Numbered from the stretch's first letter, positions 11,055-20,315 are shown. The stretch: 64,000 nt of DNA from JBHHWH01 sp046756405 (GCA_046756405.1 JBHHWH010000001.1:1-64000); one strand, 5' to 3'. Notes: generated by a model not told the origin, from the letters alone. Made by a program: numbers and translations.

Positions 11055-12738
11055 CCGCGTCCGGCCGTTCCGCCGCCGTCTCGTGGCCTGGTATGCAGGC
11101 ATGCTCATCCTGCTCCTGGCGAGCTTCGGCGTCATGCTCTCCCGCTCTCTGGAGCGGATGCTCCTGGACCAACTCACAGAGTCCCTGGTAGGCGAGGCCA
11201 AAGCGGTGAGCCTGGCCCTACCCAGAGAAGACTCCGCCCTTCAGGCGTCTGTCATCAACCTGGGCGAGAACCTCAGCATCAGGATCACGGTCATCGCGCC
11301 CGACGGGACCGTGCTCGCCGACTCCGACGCCGACCCTTCGACCATGGAGAATCACGCCGGCCGCCCTGAGGTCGCTGGGGCTATCTCCGGGGACATCGGC
11401 GTAGCTTCCCGTACCAGCGCCACGGTCGGTGAGGCGCTCCGATACGTGGCGCTTCCGGTTTCCCAGGGCCGGATAGTGAGGGTGGCGGTGGCGGAGACGG
11501 ACGTTGAAGCCCGGATGGCCTCGCTGCGAAGCATATTGGTGGTTGGGGGCGTGATTACCGGCCTGGTCGGATTGGTGGGAATCGACCTGGTGGGTCGTGC
11601 GGTGACCCGACCCCTGGAACAGCTCACAAGCGCGGTGAGTGAGGTTGCGGAGGGTGTCGAAGCGACGACGGCCATCGCCTCGTCGGGAGTAGCGGAGTTG
11701 GATCGCTTGGGGGAAGCAGTGAAGCGTCTCGCCTCGGAGGTGGCCCGCCGGGTAGACCAGCTCAGCCGGGAGCGAGAACTGCGGGATGTGGTCCTTTCGG
11801 CCCTAGACGTGGGCGTCGTGCTGGTGGAAGAAGCAACAGTCGTCTACACCAACCCGGCGGCCCGGGAGATTCTCGGCACCGAACCTGCAAACGTCTCCCA
11901 ACTTCATCCGGCACTCCTCCAGGAGTTGATTCGGCTCGCCTCGTCGCAGGACACCGGGGGAAGCGGAGAGTTTGAGACCCCGACCGGTGTCGTCGTGGCC
12001 TCGGCTCTGCCGCTCTCCGAGACGGACCAGATCCTCCTCACCCTCACCGACGTGACCGAGGCCCGCAGGGCTGACGCCGTTCGCCGCGACTTCGTCTCCG
12101 CCGCCTCCCACGAGCTCAAGACCCCTGCGGCGGCGATCCAGGCCGGAGCTGAGACGGTGATACGGGCCTTGGAGGACGACCCCGAGGCCGCCGACTACTT
12201 CGCCCGCAGGATCGAGGCGGACGCCCTGCGGCTCTCCCGGATCGTGGCGGACCTACTCGACCTGTCCCGATTGGAAACCCAGCACCTCATAAGGGAGCCG
12301 GTGGCGCTGGACGGGGTGATCCGGGATGAGGCGGAGAGGCTGGGCTCGGTACCCGTGGATTTGGCCGTCGACGCCGAGGAGCACCTGGTCGTTGAAGGGA
12401 ATGCGTCGGACCTGGGCCTTGCCGTGCGCAACCTCTTGGACAACGCCGTCCGCTACACCCAAGCGGGAGGCCATGTCCAGGTGAGACTGACCTCCAGTAA
12501 CGGCGAGGCGATCGTCGAAGTCATCGACAACGGGGCCGGGATTCCCGCTGCCGACCTGCCTCGCATCTTCGAGCGCTTCTACCGGGTGGACGAGGCCCGC
12601 TCCCGCCGCACCGGAGGGACCGGGCTGGGACTGGCCATCGTCAAGCACGTGGCTGAGCAGCACGGCGGCCGGGTGGAGGCGGAGAGCGTCCTCGGCCAAG
12701 GGTCTACGTTCCGCATCATCCTGCCCATTGCGGAATAA
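11047..12738 (+). CDS. Membrane sensor histidine kinase (PhoR/SenX3-like)
   Basis: This kinase probably phosphorylates the regulator encoded just upstream. It has two membrane segments (about residues 13-33 and 162-182) enclosing an extracytoplasmic region of about 125 residues. A HAMP-like linker, a PAS-like region (VVYTNPAAREILGT) and a HisKA domain follow, with the phosphorylated histidine H355 in SAASHELKTPAAAIQ. The ATPase domain shows NLLDNAVRYT, DNGAGIP and GGTGLGLAIVKH. PhoR-type proteins sense phosphate through PstSCAB-PhoU rather than a ligand pocket, so the extracytoplasmic domain may have another input. Confidence 0.92.
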   Translation: MTDRVRPFRRRLVAWYAGMLILLLASFGVMLSRSLERMLLDQLTESLVGEAKAVSLALPREDSALQASVINLGENLSIRITVIAPDGTVLADSDADPSTMENHAGRPEVAGAISGDIGVASRTSATVGEALRYVALPVSQGRIVRVAVAETDVEARMASLRSILVVGGVITGLVGLVGIDLVGRAVTRPLEQLTSAVSEVAEGVEATTAIASSGVAELDRLGEAVKRLASEVARRVDQLSRERELRDVVLSALDVGVVLVEEATVVYTNPAAREILGTEPANVSQLHPALLQELIRLASSQDTGGSGEFETPTGVVVASALPLSETDQILLTLTDVTEARRADAVRRDFVSAASHELKTPAAAIQAGAETVIRALEDDPEAADYFARRIEADALRLSRIVADLLDLSRLETQHLIREPVALDGVIRDEAERLGSVPVDLAVDAEEHLVVEGNASDLGLAVRNLLDNAVRYTQAGGHVQVRLTSSNGEAIVEVIDNGAGIPAADLPRIFERFYRVDEARSRRTGGTGLGLAIVKHVAEQHGGRVEAESVLGQGSTFRIILPIAE

Positions 12739-12766
12739 CGGCCGGACACACGCGTTCGCTCGCTAG

Positions 12767-13672
12767 ATGAGCCAGCCCCTCAACGAAGAACGCCCCACCT
12801 TGGGACGATTGGACGCGGTCACCACCCGCGAAGGTGCCGGGTTTCTGGTCCACCGCCCCTTCCCCACCGCCCGCCTCGACCACATCGGGCCTTTCCTGCT
12901 GCTCGATGAGATGGGGCCGGTGGACAACGCCCCCGGGGAGGCCAAGGGAGCGCCGGATCATCCCCACCGCGGCTTCGAGACGGTCACTTATGTCCTCGCC
13001 GGGGAGATCGAACACAAGGACTCCCAGGGCAACAAGGGCCTGATCACCCCAGGGGACGTGCAGTGGATGACGGCCGGAGCGGGGATCGTCCATTCGGAGA
13101 TGCCGTCACAGAAGATCCTCAGCCGGGGCGGGAAGGCCCACGGTTTCCAGTTGTGGGTGAACCTGCCCAAGAAGGCGAAATGGAACCGGCCCCGGTATCA
13201 GGACCTCCACGCCGAGGACATGCCGGTGGTGGAGTTCGATGGCGGGTCGGCGGTGGTGATCGCCGGACACACCCACGGGGCGGACGGTGTGGCCGACACC
13301 TACCTACCCATCACCTACTTCCACCTCAAGGTCTACCCCGAAGAAGAGGTGACCCTGGAGATCGAACCGGACCACCTGGTCTGGATCTACTTCTTTCGGG
13401 GTGGTGGGTTGATCGGAGCCAACCGGGTGCCCTCAGACCGGGGTCAGATAGCGGTCTTCGAGCCCAGAGCCGGAAAGCTCACGCTGATCGGCGGCACCGA
13501 GGGCCTGGAGGCGATGGTGGGAAGTTCGCAGCCCCTCAACGAGCCGGTGGCCCGCTACGGACCCTTCGTGATGAACACCCGGGAGGAGATCATCCAGGCC
13601 TTCGAGGACTATCACTCGGGCAAGATGGGCTCCATCGAACCCGAACTCAGCCCCAGCATGAGGGGGGAGTGA
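12767..13672 (+). CDS. Pirin family protein
   Basis: Pirins are bicupin proteins that bind one metal; some act as quercetin dioxygenases or redox cofactors. The N-terminal cupin carries HPHRGFETVTYVLAGEIEH and later AGAGIVHSEMP, which supply the metal histidines and glutamate. The C-terminal half has the pirin C domain (MVGSSQPLNEPVARYGPFVMN). At 301 residues the length is normal. The gene begins 28 bases after the kinase and may be read through from the phosphate operon, although no functional link is apparent. Confidence 0.9.
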   Translation: MSQPLNEERPTLGRLDAVTTREGAGFLVHRPFPTARLDHIGPFLLLDEMGPVDNAPGEAKGAPDHPHRGFETVTYVLAGEIEHKDSQGNKGLITPGDVQWMTAGAGIVHSEMPSQKILSRGGKAHGFQLWVNLPKKAKWNRPRYQDLHAEDMPVVEFDGGSAVVIAGHTHGADGVADTYLPITYFHLKVYPEEEVTLEIEPDHLVWIYFFRGGGLIGANRVPSDRGQIAVFEPRAGKLTLIGGTEGLEAMVGSSQPLNEPVARYGPFVMNTREEIIQAFEDYHSGKMGSIEPELSPSMRGE

Positions 13673-13682
13673 ACGATCCGCC

Positions 13683-13701
13683 GATAGCCGATACAGCTAT
13701 C
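13683..13701. promoter_or_regulatory. Inverted repeat before the winged-helix regulator gene
   Basis: GATAGC and GCTATC form a perfect 6-base inverted repeat separated by 7 bases, in a relatively AT-rich stretch 42 bases before the regulator start. It could be an autoregulatory operator or part of a promoter. The half-sites are short, so chance is possible. Confidence 0.3.
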
Positions 13702-13742
13702 ATGTCAACGGTGTCAGGTATCACGTCGGTGGAGAACAGCAG

Positions 13743-14060
13743 GTGACGGACCGCCAACGCCGAACCTGGACCTTTCTCACCAATCACGCCAGGGTCCTCA
13801 TCCTCATCGCGCAATCTCCCGGAATTCGGCTGCGTGACCTCGCAGCACAAATCGGCATCACCGAACGTGCCGCCCAGCGGATCGTCTCCGAGCTGGAGTC
13901 GGCCGGATATCTCTCCCACGAAAAGGAGGGGCGCCGCAACCGCTACCACCTCCACCCCGAGGCCCATCTCCGCCACCCCCTGGAACAGGACATCGAGGTA
14001 GGCCAGCTCCTCGATCTGTTCGTCGACCGCTCACCGTCGCGACCGATCGACCTCAGCTGA
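13743..14060 (+). CDS. Small winged-helix transcriptional regulator
   Basis: This 105-residue protein is almost entirely one winged helix-turn-helix of MarR/ArsR type. The helix-turn-helix spans IRLRDLAAQIGITERAAQRIVSELESAG in pieces (recognition helix TERAAQRIVSELE) and the wing is YLSHEKEGRRNRYHL. The GTG start is supported by GGAGAAC upstream. There is no obvious ligand domain or metal-binding cysteine. It follows pirin by 70 bases and is convergent with the antiporter gene, so its target is unknown. Confidence 0.75.
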   Translation: MTDRQRRTWTFLTNHARVLILIAQSPGIRLRDLAAQIGITERAAQRIVSELESAGYLSHEKEGRRNRYHLHPEAHLRHPLEQDIEVGQLLDLFVDRSPSRPIDLS

Positions 14061-14137
14061 GGCACGGCGTGACGGTGTAGAGACCACCTCCCGCTCGGCT
14101 CCAACGGCGGGCGAGACTCACCGCAGGATCGATACGG

Positions 14138-16330
14138 TCAATACCGGCTTTGGCTGGGGAGAGTGACAACGGCCACCGGAATCTGGGTTCTCTCCAGGAT
14201 GTAGTTGACGCGGTGACCGAAGAAGGGCCGCCCGGTGACAGCCCTACTCGATGCTCCAATGGCCAGGAGGTCAAAACCGCCCTGGTTGGCGAGGGCGACG
14301 ATCTCGGCCTCCGGGTTAGCAGCGATCTTCACTATTCCCTCCACCGTGGCGCCGAGTCGAGAACCCAATGCGGCCGACTCCGCTACCAGCTCCTGACCGG
14401 TGAGCAGCGCATCGTTGGAAGTGAGGGTGTCGAACATGGCACCGCTACCGGTGGGTCGATTCACGAAGTGAACCGCGGCCGCGCTGCCCGAACTCCCCGC
14501 CGCGATAGAGAACCCCAGCTCAGCGGCGGCACGCGAGGTTCGGCTGGCTACCACAGGCACCAGCACGCGATTCGGCAAGCCCTCGGCGACCGAAGCTCTT
14601 TCGGGAAGTCGCACCACCAAGGTCGGCAGGTCGACGAGGCTGAGAATCCTGTCGACCACATTTGAGAACACACCCGCCGATCGCCGCTCGTCGGCCGAAG
14701 CTCCCACTACCAGTAAGTCGTATCCAAGACGGGACTCCCTGGCAATGGCGGCCGCCGGATCCGTTGACACCACACGCAACACCCGGTGTCGGATCGAGCC
14801 CAGATCTAAATCGACCTGAGTGGGATCGGAGCTGGAAGCCTTACGGCGCCGGCCCCACATCGAACGGCCAGCAGGCACATCAACGGCGAGGACAGTGACA
14901 TCCGGGTCTTCGAAGACGCTGGAGATTATCCGCGCCGCGTACCGACTGTTGGCACCACCCCTCGTAGGCAAGAGTATCCGGCGGCTACCGAGGATCTCCG
15001 AAGCCTCCTGCATTGCCTCCCGTTCGAGTCTTCCTGCCTCCTCAACGGGGATCTCCCAGCCGCTGACCACGGCCCGAAGGAGCTGCGGTGCCAGCAGCGA
15101 CGTTGCGATCGCGGCCACCACCAGCACCGTGTACCCGGTCTGGCTGATCACCGACAGGTTCAGGGCCACCAGGGCGACCACGATGCCCATCGCACCCAGG
15201 GCGGAGAGACCAGAGCCGAGGGCCAGAGCCTCGCGCCCTCGCACACCTCCGAACCGGCCTCCGACAATCGTCCCCGCGAGCTTGGCAGCTACGGCAAGGA
15301 AGATCAGACCCACGGCTAACAGGGCGGGGGTAGGAGAGGCAAGGAGACCGACGTCGACCTGGAGACCGCTGAAGGCGAAGAAAATGGGGGCGAAGATCGC
15401 TGCGGTCACAGTCTCCAGAGTTCGGCGGACCTCGGGTAACTGGTGCCTTGTAGAGGCGAGGAGAATCCCGACCACGAAGGCTCCGAGTATCGCTTCAAGC
15501 TGGAGCACCTGGGTAATCCCTGCTCCAATGAGCGCTGCCACGACGCTAACGGTCAACGCGGCGTTGAGTCCCGATCCGCGATCGAGGATGACCCGCATCA
15601 CGCGGTCAAGAATCCATCGTCCCGCGGTCGCTGCCAGCACCAACAGCAGGACCAAGCCACCGAACGAGCGCGCCAGAAGATCTGGTCGGAACCCGTCCAG
15701 GGCAACTCCGGTCAAGCCGGCCAGGACCAGCCAGCCAACAGCGTCCATGGCCATCCCGGCGGCCAGGGTGATCTGACCGAAGTTGCGCCGCAGCAACCCC
15801 ATGTCCTGAAGGATCTTGGCCACCACCGGTAGGGCAGAAACGGAGAGGGCCAGGGCGAAGAAACCGACAAACGTCGGACGGTCGCCCAGTTCGCCGACGA
15901 AAGAGTCCGGAACCAAGAACGCCACCGCTCCCATGGCCGCCAGCGGTACCAGGAAACCCCCCGCCGACACCCAGGCGGTCGCCCTGCGGAACCTGGCGAT
16001 AATCGCCAGATCTGTCTCGTAGCCGATCACCACCAAAAGCAGGATCACACCGATCCAGGCGAGGGCAAATACGATCGATGTCACGACCTCGTCGCCGAAG
16101 ATCCAGTCGTAGAGATCGGGGGCGGCACGACCGAGAATGCTCGGTCCGAGAATCACACCCGCTACCAGCTCCCCCACCACCGCCGGCTGGCCGGCTCTTT
16201 TCATCAGCCCGCCCAGGGCCCGGGCGATACCGATGAGGGCTACTAACTGCACCAGCAGCACCAGGATCTGGTGTTCGCTGAGGGGTGGTGCGGTACCCCC
16301 TGAAACCTGTCCGAGGAGGCTCGGATACAT
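14138..16330 (-). CDS. CPA2 cation/proton antiporter with two C-terminal Usp domains
   Basis: The first 420 residues form a sodium/proton exchanger domain with about 12 membrane segments. It carries typical stretches such as VVGELVAGVILGPSILG, VGFFALALSVSALPVVAKIL and LEAILGAFVVGILLA. KefB-type RCK/TrkA domains are absent. Instead two universal-stress domains follow, near residues 450-570 (RRILLPTRGG, DLLVVGASADE) and 580-725 (NRVLVPVVASRTSR, FDLLAIGASSRAVTG). These probably bind a nucleotide that gates ion exchange. It is divergent from a stress/CBS protein gene at 16528, suggesting a shared stress promoter region. The transported ion (K+ or Na+) cannot be told. Confidence 0.88.
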   Translation of the reverse strand: MYPSLLGQVSGGTAPPLSEHQILVLLVQLVALIGIARALGGLMKRAGQPAVVGELVAGVILGPSILGRAAPDLYDWIFGDEVVTSIVFALAWIGVILLLVVIGYETDLAIIARFRRATAWVSAGGFLVPLAAMGAVAFLVPDSFVGELGDRPTFVGFFALALSVSALPVVAKILQDMGLLRRNFGQITLAAGMAMDAVGWLVLAGLTGVALDGFRPDLLARSFGGLVLLLVLAATAGRWILDRVMRVILDRGSGLNAALTVSVVAALIGAGITQVLQLEAILGAFVVGILLASTRHQLPEVRRTLETVTAAIFAPIFFAFSGLQVDVGLLASPTPALLAVGLIFLAVAAKLAGTIVGGRFGGVRGREALALGSGLSALGAMGIVVALVALNLSVISQTGYTVLVVAAIATSLLAPQLLRAVVSGWEIPVEEAGRLEREAMQEASEILGSRRILLPTRGGANSRYAARIISSVFEDPDVTVLAVDVPAGRSMWGRRRKASSSDPTQVDLDLGSIRHRVLRVVSTDPAAAIARESRLGYDLLVVGASADERRSAGVFSNVVDRILSLVDLPTLVVRLPERASVAEGLPNRVLVPVVASRTSRAAAELGFSIAAGSSGSAAAVHFVNRPTGSGAMFDTLTSNDALLTGQELVAESAALGSRLGATVEGIVKIAANPEAEIVALANQGGFDLLAIGASSRAVTGRPFFGHRVNYILERTQIPVAVVTLPSQSRY

Positions 16331-16527
16331 CAGTGCAGCGCCCAGCTGGATGCGATCCGCCAGCGGCGCGCTGGACGGCTACGAGAGCGCCGCCTACCTG
16401 GTCGGCCGCTTACATACGAATGACTATTGACGATATAGATGTCGTGATACTACTGTCGGCTGATGTTGAACCGGGACTTGCCATCCCGAGGCCCAGCAAG
16501 CCTACTCAGCCCTTCGGGGACCATGAG

Positions 16528-17496
16528 ATGACAAGCGGACCCGACGGCCGTGCAGAGGCTGGAGACGGGCTTCCGAGCGACGGATTCGACTCGATTCCCT
16601 TCCCCTTCCGGGTCGTCTGGGCCGGTACCGCCCCAGCCCGAGACCTGGCGCGAGCCCTTGGCGGAGGCTTCGCATCCCAGGCTGAGCACAATCTTGCAGC
16701 ATCGTGTGTCAAAGCTCGAGCCACCTTGGTGGTAACCCGGGCCATCACCCCTTCGAACCTCTGCTCGATGGCGGCGCCGTACGAGTTCACGCCCTCGCAG
16801 ACTCGGCTGATCGTCGCCGCTGTAGCGGGAGGACCCCACTCTCTGCTGGCCGCCAGGGTGGCACAGCGCCTCTCCGAACAGCTAGGCGTCCCCGCCTATG
16901 CCGTCTGCGGATACGGGCCGGCCAGCCTCCGGCGAGAAGCCGAGGATGTCCTCGCCGGCATCACTGCTCGGATACCCGACCTCGAGGTCAGGGCCATACG
17001 GGTCCCGCGCCCGGCGGCCATCGTTGAACGACTACCGGCGAGCGCCCTGGTCGTCGTAGGCGCTCCCGGCGGCAACTGGCTGGAACGCCGGTTCTTGGGG
17101 CCTGGGGCACGAATACATTCCCGAGCTCCCGGCGGGGTGATCGTCGTAAAGGAAGCCCCGGCTCGTGTCTTTCAGGTCATGCGCCCTGCCCCGGCCTTCA
17201 GCCCCGACATGAGTGCGTCCGATGCTGCTTTCCTCGCCGGAAACCGAAGCGTCATCGTCGCCGACGGCGAACGTCTCCTCGGGGTGGCGCCAGTCCAGGC
17301 GCTGGCTGAGGCACCGAAGGAAGCCGCACTGCGAGAGCTCGCCGAGCACCCCGTCTTCTTGATGGCTACGGACCTCACCGAACGAATCGCGGAGATAGCC
17401 AGTCGTTGTGGCAGCGGCCCCATCCCGGTGGTCGACGCCAGCGGTCATCTGGTCGGAGCCGTGGAGGCTTCGGACACATCGAGGCGCTGGATGTAG
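16528..17496 (+). CDS. Universal-stress-like protein with a C-terminal CBS-type segment
   Basis: The middle region (PSQTRLIVAAVAGGPHSLLA, then ALVVVGAPGGNWLERRFLGP) resembles a universal stress protein fold. The C-terminus (PAFSPDMSASDAAFLAGNRS, then CGSGPIPVVDASGHLVGAVE) resembles a CBS adenosine-binding segment. I take the ATG at 16528, which has GGGGA upstream, for 322 residues. An in-frame ATG at 16420 would add 36 residues of unconvincing sequence. The gene is divergent from the antiporter with Usp domains, so both may respond to the same energy or ion stress. The N-terminal 100 residues are unassigned. Confidence 0.65.
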   Translation: MTSGPDGRAEAGDGLPSDGFDSIPFPFRVVWAGTAPARDLARALGGGFASQAEHNLAASCVKARATLVVTRAITPSNLCSMAAPYEFTPSQTRLIVAAVAGGPHSLLAARVAQRLSEQLGVPAYAVCGYGPASLRREAEDVLAGITARIPDLEVRAIRVPRPAAIVERLPASALVVVGAPGGNWLERRFLGPGARIHSRAPGGVIVVKEAPARVFQVMRPAPAFSPDMSASDAAFLAGNRSVIVADGERLLGVAPVQALAEAPKEAALRELAEHPVFLMATDLTERIAEIASRCGSGPIPVVDASGHLVGAVEASDTSRRWM

Positions 17497-17553
17497 CGGG
17501 CCCGAAGTTACAGCCTCCCCCTCTCACCGGACATCCCAGCAACAACCCTCACG

Positions 17554-17590
17554 CGCTGAGGAGCCCGGGAAGGGACCGGGCTCCTCGGCG
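17554..17590. terminator. Strong GC-rich bidirectional terminator hairpin
   Basis: GAGGAGCCCGG (17558-17568) pairs perfectly with CCGGGCTCCTC (17576-17586) around a 7-base loop, and outer bases extend the stem to about 14 pairs. It lies between two convergent genes ending at 17496 and 17604, as expected for a shared terminator. There is no T tract, which is common in high-GC bacteria. Confidence 0.75.
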
Positions 17591-17603
17591 TGGTGAGGCG
17601 CGA

Positions 17604-18278
17604 TTACGGCTTGTAGTCGTCGGCCTGGTCGGGGATTGTGGTGTCGGCGCTGTCGGCCTCGTCCGGCAGCACGGTGTCAGGATCGGCCTGGTCCGGTACG
17701 ACCTCCTCTGGGACGATCTCGGCGTTGTCGTCGGCAGTGTCCAGACCCTCCGAGGCCTTGCCGTCGGAAGCAGTATCGGCCACGTCCGATCCGAAGTCTT
17801 CGCCGGTGGTGGGATCCGAGTTTTCGATCACATCGGTCACCGCCTTCGCGACATCGTCGGCGGCGTCGTCGGGTCCCGGTATCTCGACACCGATGAAGTC
17901 GAAAGCCTGGGCCGCCCAGGCTTGTGCCGGGTCGGGCAAGTTGCCGGTGGCAGCGAAACCGCCGGCCGTCGTGGCGAGGGCCACGGAGCCGATCAGCAGC
18001 TTCCCGAGGAAGGACGAAAGGATTGTGCTCAGCATGATGCGTCGCCTCCATCTCATGGGTAGGGGTCTTCCGGCCCGGAACCTGGTCCGGGTCGGGACGC
18101 CAGAAGCACGGGTCACCTCGACGGCCAGAGAGGCCGGGAGACCGGTGTCGTAACCGGTCACCGTCGAGTCCGACAGGGTCCCGAGCAGGTTTGTCACCTG
18201 ATCATCGAGATCAGGAACGGATTCGCCGGCGAGAAACCGGTCGATCGTTTCGTCGAGTTGTCGCTTCGAGCGTCTCAA
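17604..18278 (-). CDS. Single-pass membrane protein, candidate anti-sigma factor
   Basis: The 224-residue protein begins with a basic, possibly helical cytoplasmic segment (RRSKRQLDETIDRFLAGES). One membrane segment lies near residues 85-110 (LGKLLIGSVALATTAGGFAA), and a highly acidic, Asp-rich tail of about 100 residues should be extracytoplasmic. Its ATG overlaps the sigma factor stop by four bases, so the two are coupled. That position is typical of an anti-sigma factor. However, the zinc-binding HxxxCxxC motif is absent and I see no family match, so the role is inferred from context. Confidence 0.6.
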   Translation of the reverse strand: MRRSKRQLDETIDRFLAGESVPDLDDQVTNLLGTLSDSTVTGYDTGLPASLAVEVTRASGVPTRTRFRAGRPLPMRWRRRIMLSTILSSFLGKLLIGSVALATTAGGFAATGNLPDPAQAWAAQAFDFIGVEIPGPDDAADDVAKAVTDVIENSDPTTGEDFGSDVADTASDGKASEGLDTADDNAEIVPEEVVPDQADPDTVLPDEADSADTTIPDQADDYKP

Positions 18279-18955
18279 TTCACCTCCGTTACCGACGGAG
18301 ACGACGAAATCCCTACGCCTTTGGTGAGATTCTTTCTCAGACGGCGGATCGCCCGATGCTGTAGCGATTGCACCGCCCCGGGGGTCTTTCCCATGATCGC
18401 GGCGATCTCGGTTATACCGAACCCCCCGAGAACGCGCAGGACCATGACTTCCCTCTGGTCCCTTGAGAGGGTGGAGAGGATCGCGTCAACCTCCTCTCGG
18501 TCGAAGGTCTCCATGGCGGCGGATTCGGCAGACTCGACGGGAGTGTCTGCTGCGTCGAGGAACTCGATGGCGGTTGGGTCTTCACGACGCCTTCCCCGCC
18601 TGCGGCGCTCGTCAATGATCCGATGGTGAGCGATGGTGAACACCCAGGAGCGGAATCCCGAATACTCACCCGAGAAGCGTCCAATGCTGCGAGCCACCTG
18701 AAGCCAGATCTCCCCAGCAAGGTCGTCCGGATCCGCCGCCCCCTGACGCCGCAGATACCCCCTGAGGACCGGGTCGATCTCGGCCACCAGCAGCTCCCAG
18801 GCCCACTCGGCTCCGGCCCGGGCCGCCTCCAGGACGGCACCGAACACCTCGCTGGACAGCGAGGGTGGAGTCCTGGCCTTGCCGGAGTCGGTCACGGTCA
18901 CCTGAGTAACCGACGCGACCGGCCCTCTCCTTACGGGGTCTCCGGGAGCACCCAC
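18275..18955 (-). CDS. ECF-type RNA polymerase sigma factor
   Basis: This is an alternative sigma factor of the ECF class, 226 residues. Region 2 spans about residues 55-120 (DLAGEIWLQVARSIGRFSGE, then FRSWVFTIAHHRIIDERRRR). Region 4 spans about 160-212 (LSRDQREVMVLRVLGGFGIT, then KTPGAVQSLQHRAIRRLRKN). The first 50 residues are a non-conserved extension; start codons downstream of the GTG at 18955 are possible. The overlap with a membrane protein gene suggests control by that protein. The region resembles BldN-type regulation, but I cannot assign an ECF group. Confidence 0.88.
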   Translation of the reverse strand: MGAPGDPVRRGPVASVTQVTVTDSGKARTPPSLSSEVFGAVLEAARAGAEWAWELLVAEIDPVLRGYLRRQGAADPDDLAGEIWLQVARSIGRFSGEYSGFRSWVFTIAHHRIIDERRRRGRRREDPTAIEFLDAADTPVESAESAAMETFDREEVDAILSTLSRDQREVMVLRVLGGFGITEIAAIMGKTPGAVQSLQHRAIRRLRKNLTKGVGISSSPSVTEVN

Positions 18956-19127
18956 GCCCTTGGAATCGGCGCGCCTACGGCGTTGACTGAGGGGTTTGTG
19001 GTGTTATCCGACCCCCAGGTACGGGTAGGCATCGATCGGGCCGGAACTGAGCGCCAGGACGCGGACTCGGGGACAGGCAGAGCCGGGACCGTTGGTAGCC
19101 TCCGGCCTCCGGCGAATTGGAAGGATC

Positions 19128-20105
19128 ATGGAGTACGTGCGTCTCGGCGCGTCGGGCCTCAAGGTGTCCCGCATCTGTTTGGGAATGATGTCCTATGGCG
19201 ACCCCGGATGGAGAGACTGGGTGCTCCCCGAGGACGAGGCCGAGCCTCTGGTGCGGGCAGCGGCCGACGCCGGTGTCACCTTTTTCGACACCGCCGACAT
19301 GTACTCCCGGGGAGTCAGCGAGGAGGTAACAGGACGTCTTCTTCGCCGCGTCTTTGATCGCCGGGAAGATTACGTAGTGGCCACCAAGGTTCGCTTTCCC
19401 ATGGGTGAGGGGCCCAACGACAGTGGCCTCTCCCGGGGACACATCCTTGACGCGGTGGACGCATCCCTGCGCAGGCTCGGCGTCGACCACATCGACCTCT
19501 ACCAGATCCATCGTTGGGACGACTCCACGCCAATCGAAGAGACGATGCAAGCCCTCGACGATTGCATCAGGTGGGGAAAGGTCCGCTATATCGGAGCCTC
19601 CTCCATGGCGGCATGGCAGTTCGCCAAGGCCCAGCACACCGCCGACCGTGGCGGTTGGACCCGGTTCATCACCATGCAGAACCACTACAACCTCCTCTAT
19701 CGGGAGGAAGAGAGGGAGATGATCCCCCAGTGTCTGGACATGGGAGTGGGCCTGCTCCCCTGGAGCCCCCTCGCCCGGGGCCTTCTCGCCCGGCCCGTCG
19801 CGGAGCGGGCAGCCACCAAGCGCGGTGCCATCGACCAGTTCACGCCCCAGTGGTATCCCGACGACGAAGCCGGCCGGGCCATCATCGGCGCCGTGGGAGA
19901 GGTGGCGGCGAACAGGGAGATCAGCCGAGCCCGGGTGGCTCTGGCCTGGCTGCTCTCCAAGCCAGCGGTGACGGCACCTATCGTCGGGGTCACCAAGATG
20001 TCCCACCTGGAGGATGCGGTCGCCGCCGTCGAGCTGACCCTGGAGGGTGAGGAGATCGAACGGCTGGAGTCGCCCTATCGAACCAGGCAGGTAGCCGGCC
20101 ACTGA
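19128..20105 (+). CDS. Aldo/keto reductase
   Basis: This is an NADPH-dependent oxidoreductase of the AKR TIM-barrel superfamily. The catalytic tetrad is visible: Asp and Tyr in FFDTADMYSRG, Lys in VVATKVRFPMG and His in DLYQIHRWDDSTP. The cofactor site appears as PIVGVTKMSHLEDAV. At 325 residues from the ATG at 19128 (MEYVRLGASGLKVSRICLGM) it is close to YhdN/AKR11-like proteins. The substrate cannot be inferred. The 172 bases between it and the divergent sigma gene contain a weak plus-strand promoter-like TTGACT (18983) but nothing decisive. Confidence 0.93.
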   Translation: MEYVRLGASGLKVSRICLGMMSYGDPGWRDWVLPEDEAEPLVRAAADAGVTFFDTADMYSRGVSEEVTGRLLRRVFDRREDYVVATKVRFPMGEGPNDSGLSRGHILDAVDASLRRLGVDHIDLYQIHRWDDSTPIEETMQALDDCIRWGKVRYIGASSMAAWQFAKAQHTADRGGWTRFITMQNHYNLLYREEEREMIPQCLDMGVGLLPWSPLARGLLARPVAERAATKRGAIDQFTPQWYPDDEAGRAIIGAVGEVAANREISRARVALAWLLSKPAVTAPIVGVTKMSHLEDAVAAVELTLEGEEIERLESPYRTRQVAGH

Positions 20106-20255
20106 GCCTTACGCTCGGTGCCTCCGGCGGTGCAGGCCGACAACTCAGCCATCAGCAGTCGAGGGGCGGCGACACCCACCAACACTGAGACGGTGAAAGT
20201 CTGCCTATTCATAGGCGCGTAGCGGATCGCCGGCCCTGGAGCATCAGGCGAGCCT

Positions 20256-20274
20256 AGACCCGGAGCGTGGGTCT
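20256..20274. terminator. Candidate terminator between convergent genes
   Basis: AGACCC pairs with GGGTCT around a 7-base loop, between the ends of the aldo/keto reductase (20105) and the histidine kinase (20316). A second small palindrome, GCCTATTCATAGGC, lies at 20203-20216. The rest of the 210-base gap shows no coding signal. Confidence 0.35.
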
Positions 20275-20315
20275 CACCCTTACTCCGGCAGGATTGGCTG
20301 GACGGAAGCGACCGG

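Noticed and set aside
16420..16527. Upstream ATG for the Usp/CBS protein
   Set aside because: It adds a non-conserved stretch without a ribosome site. I keep it only as an alternative.
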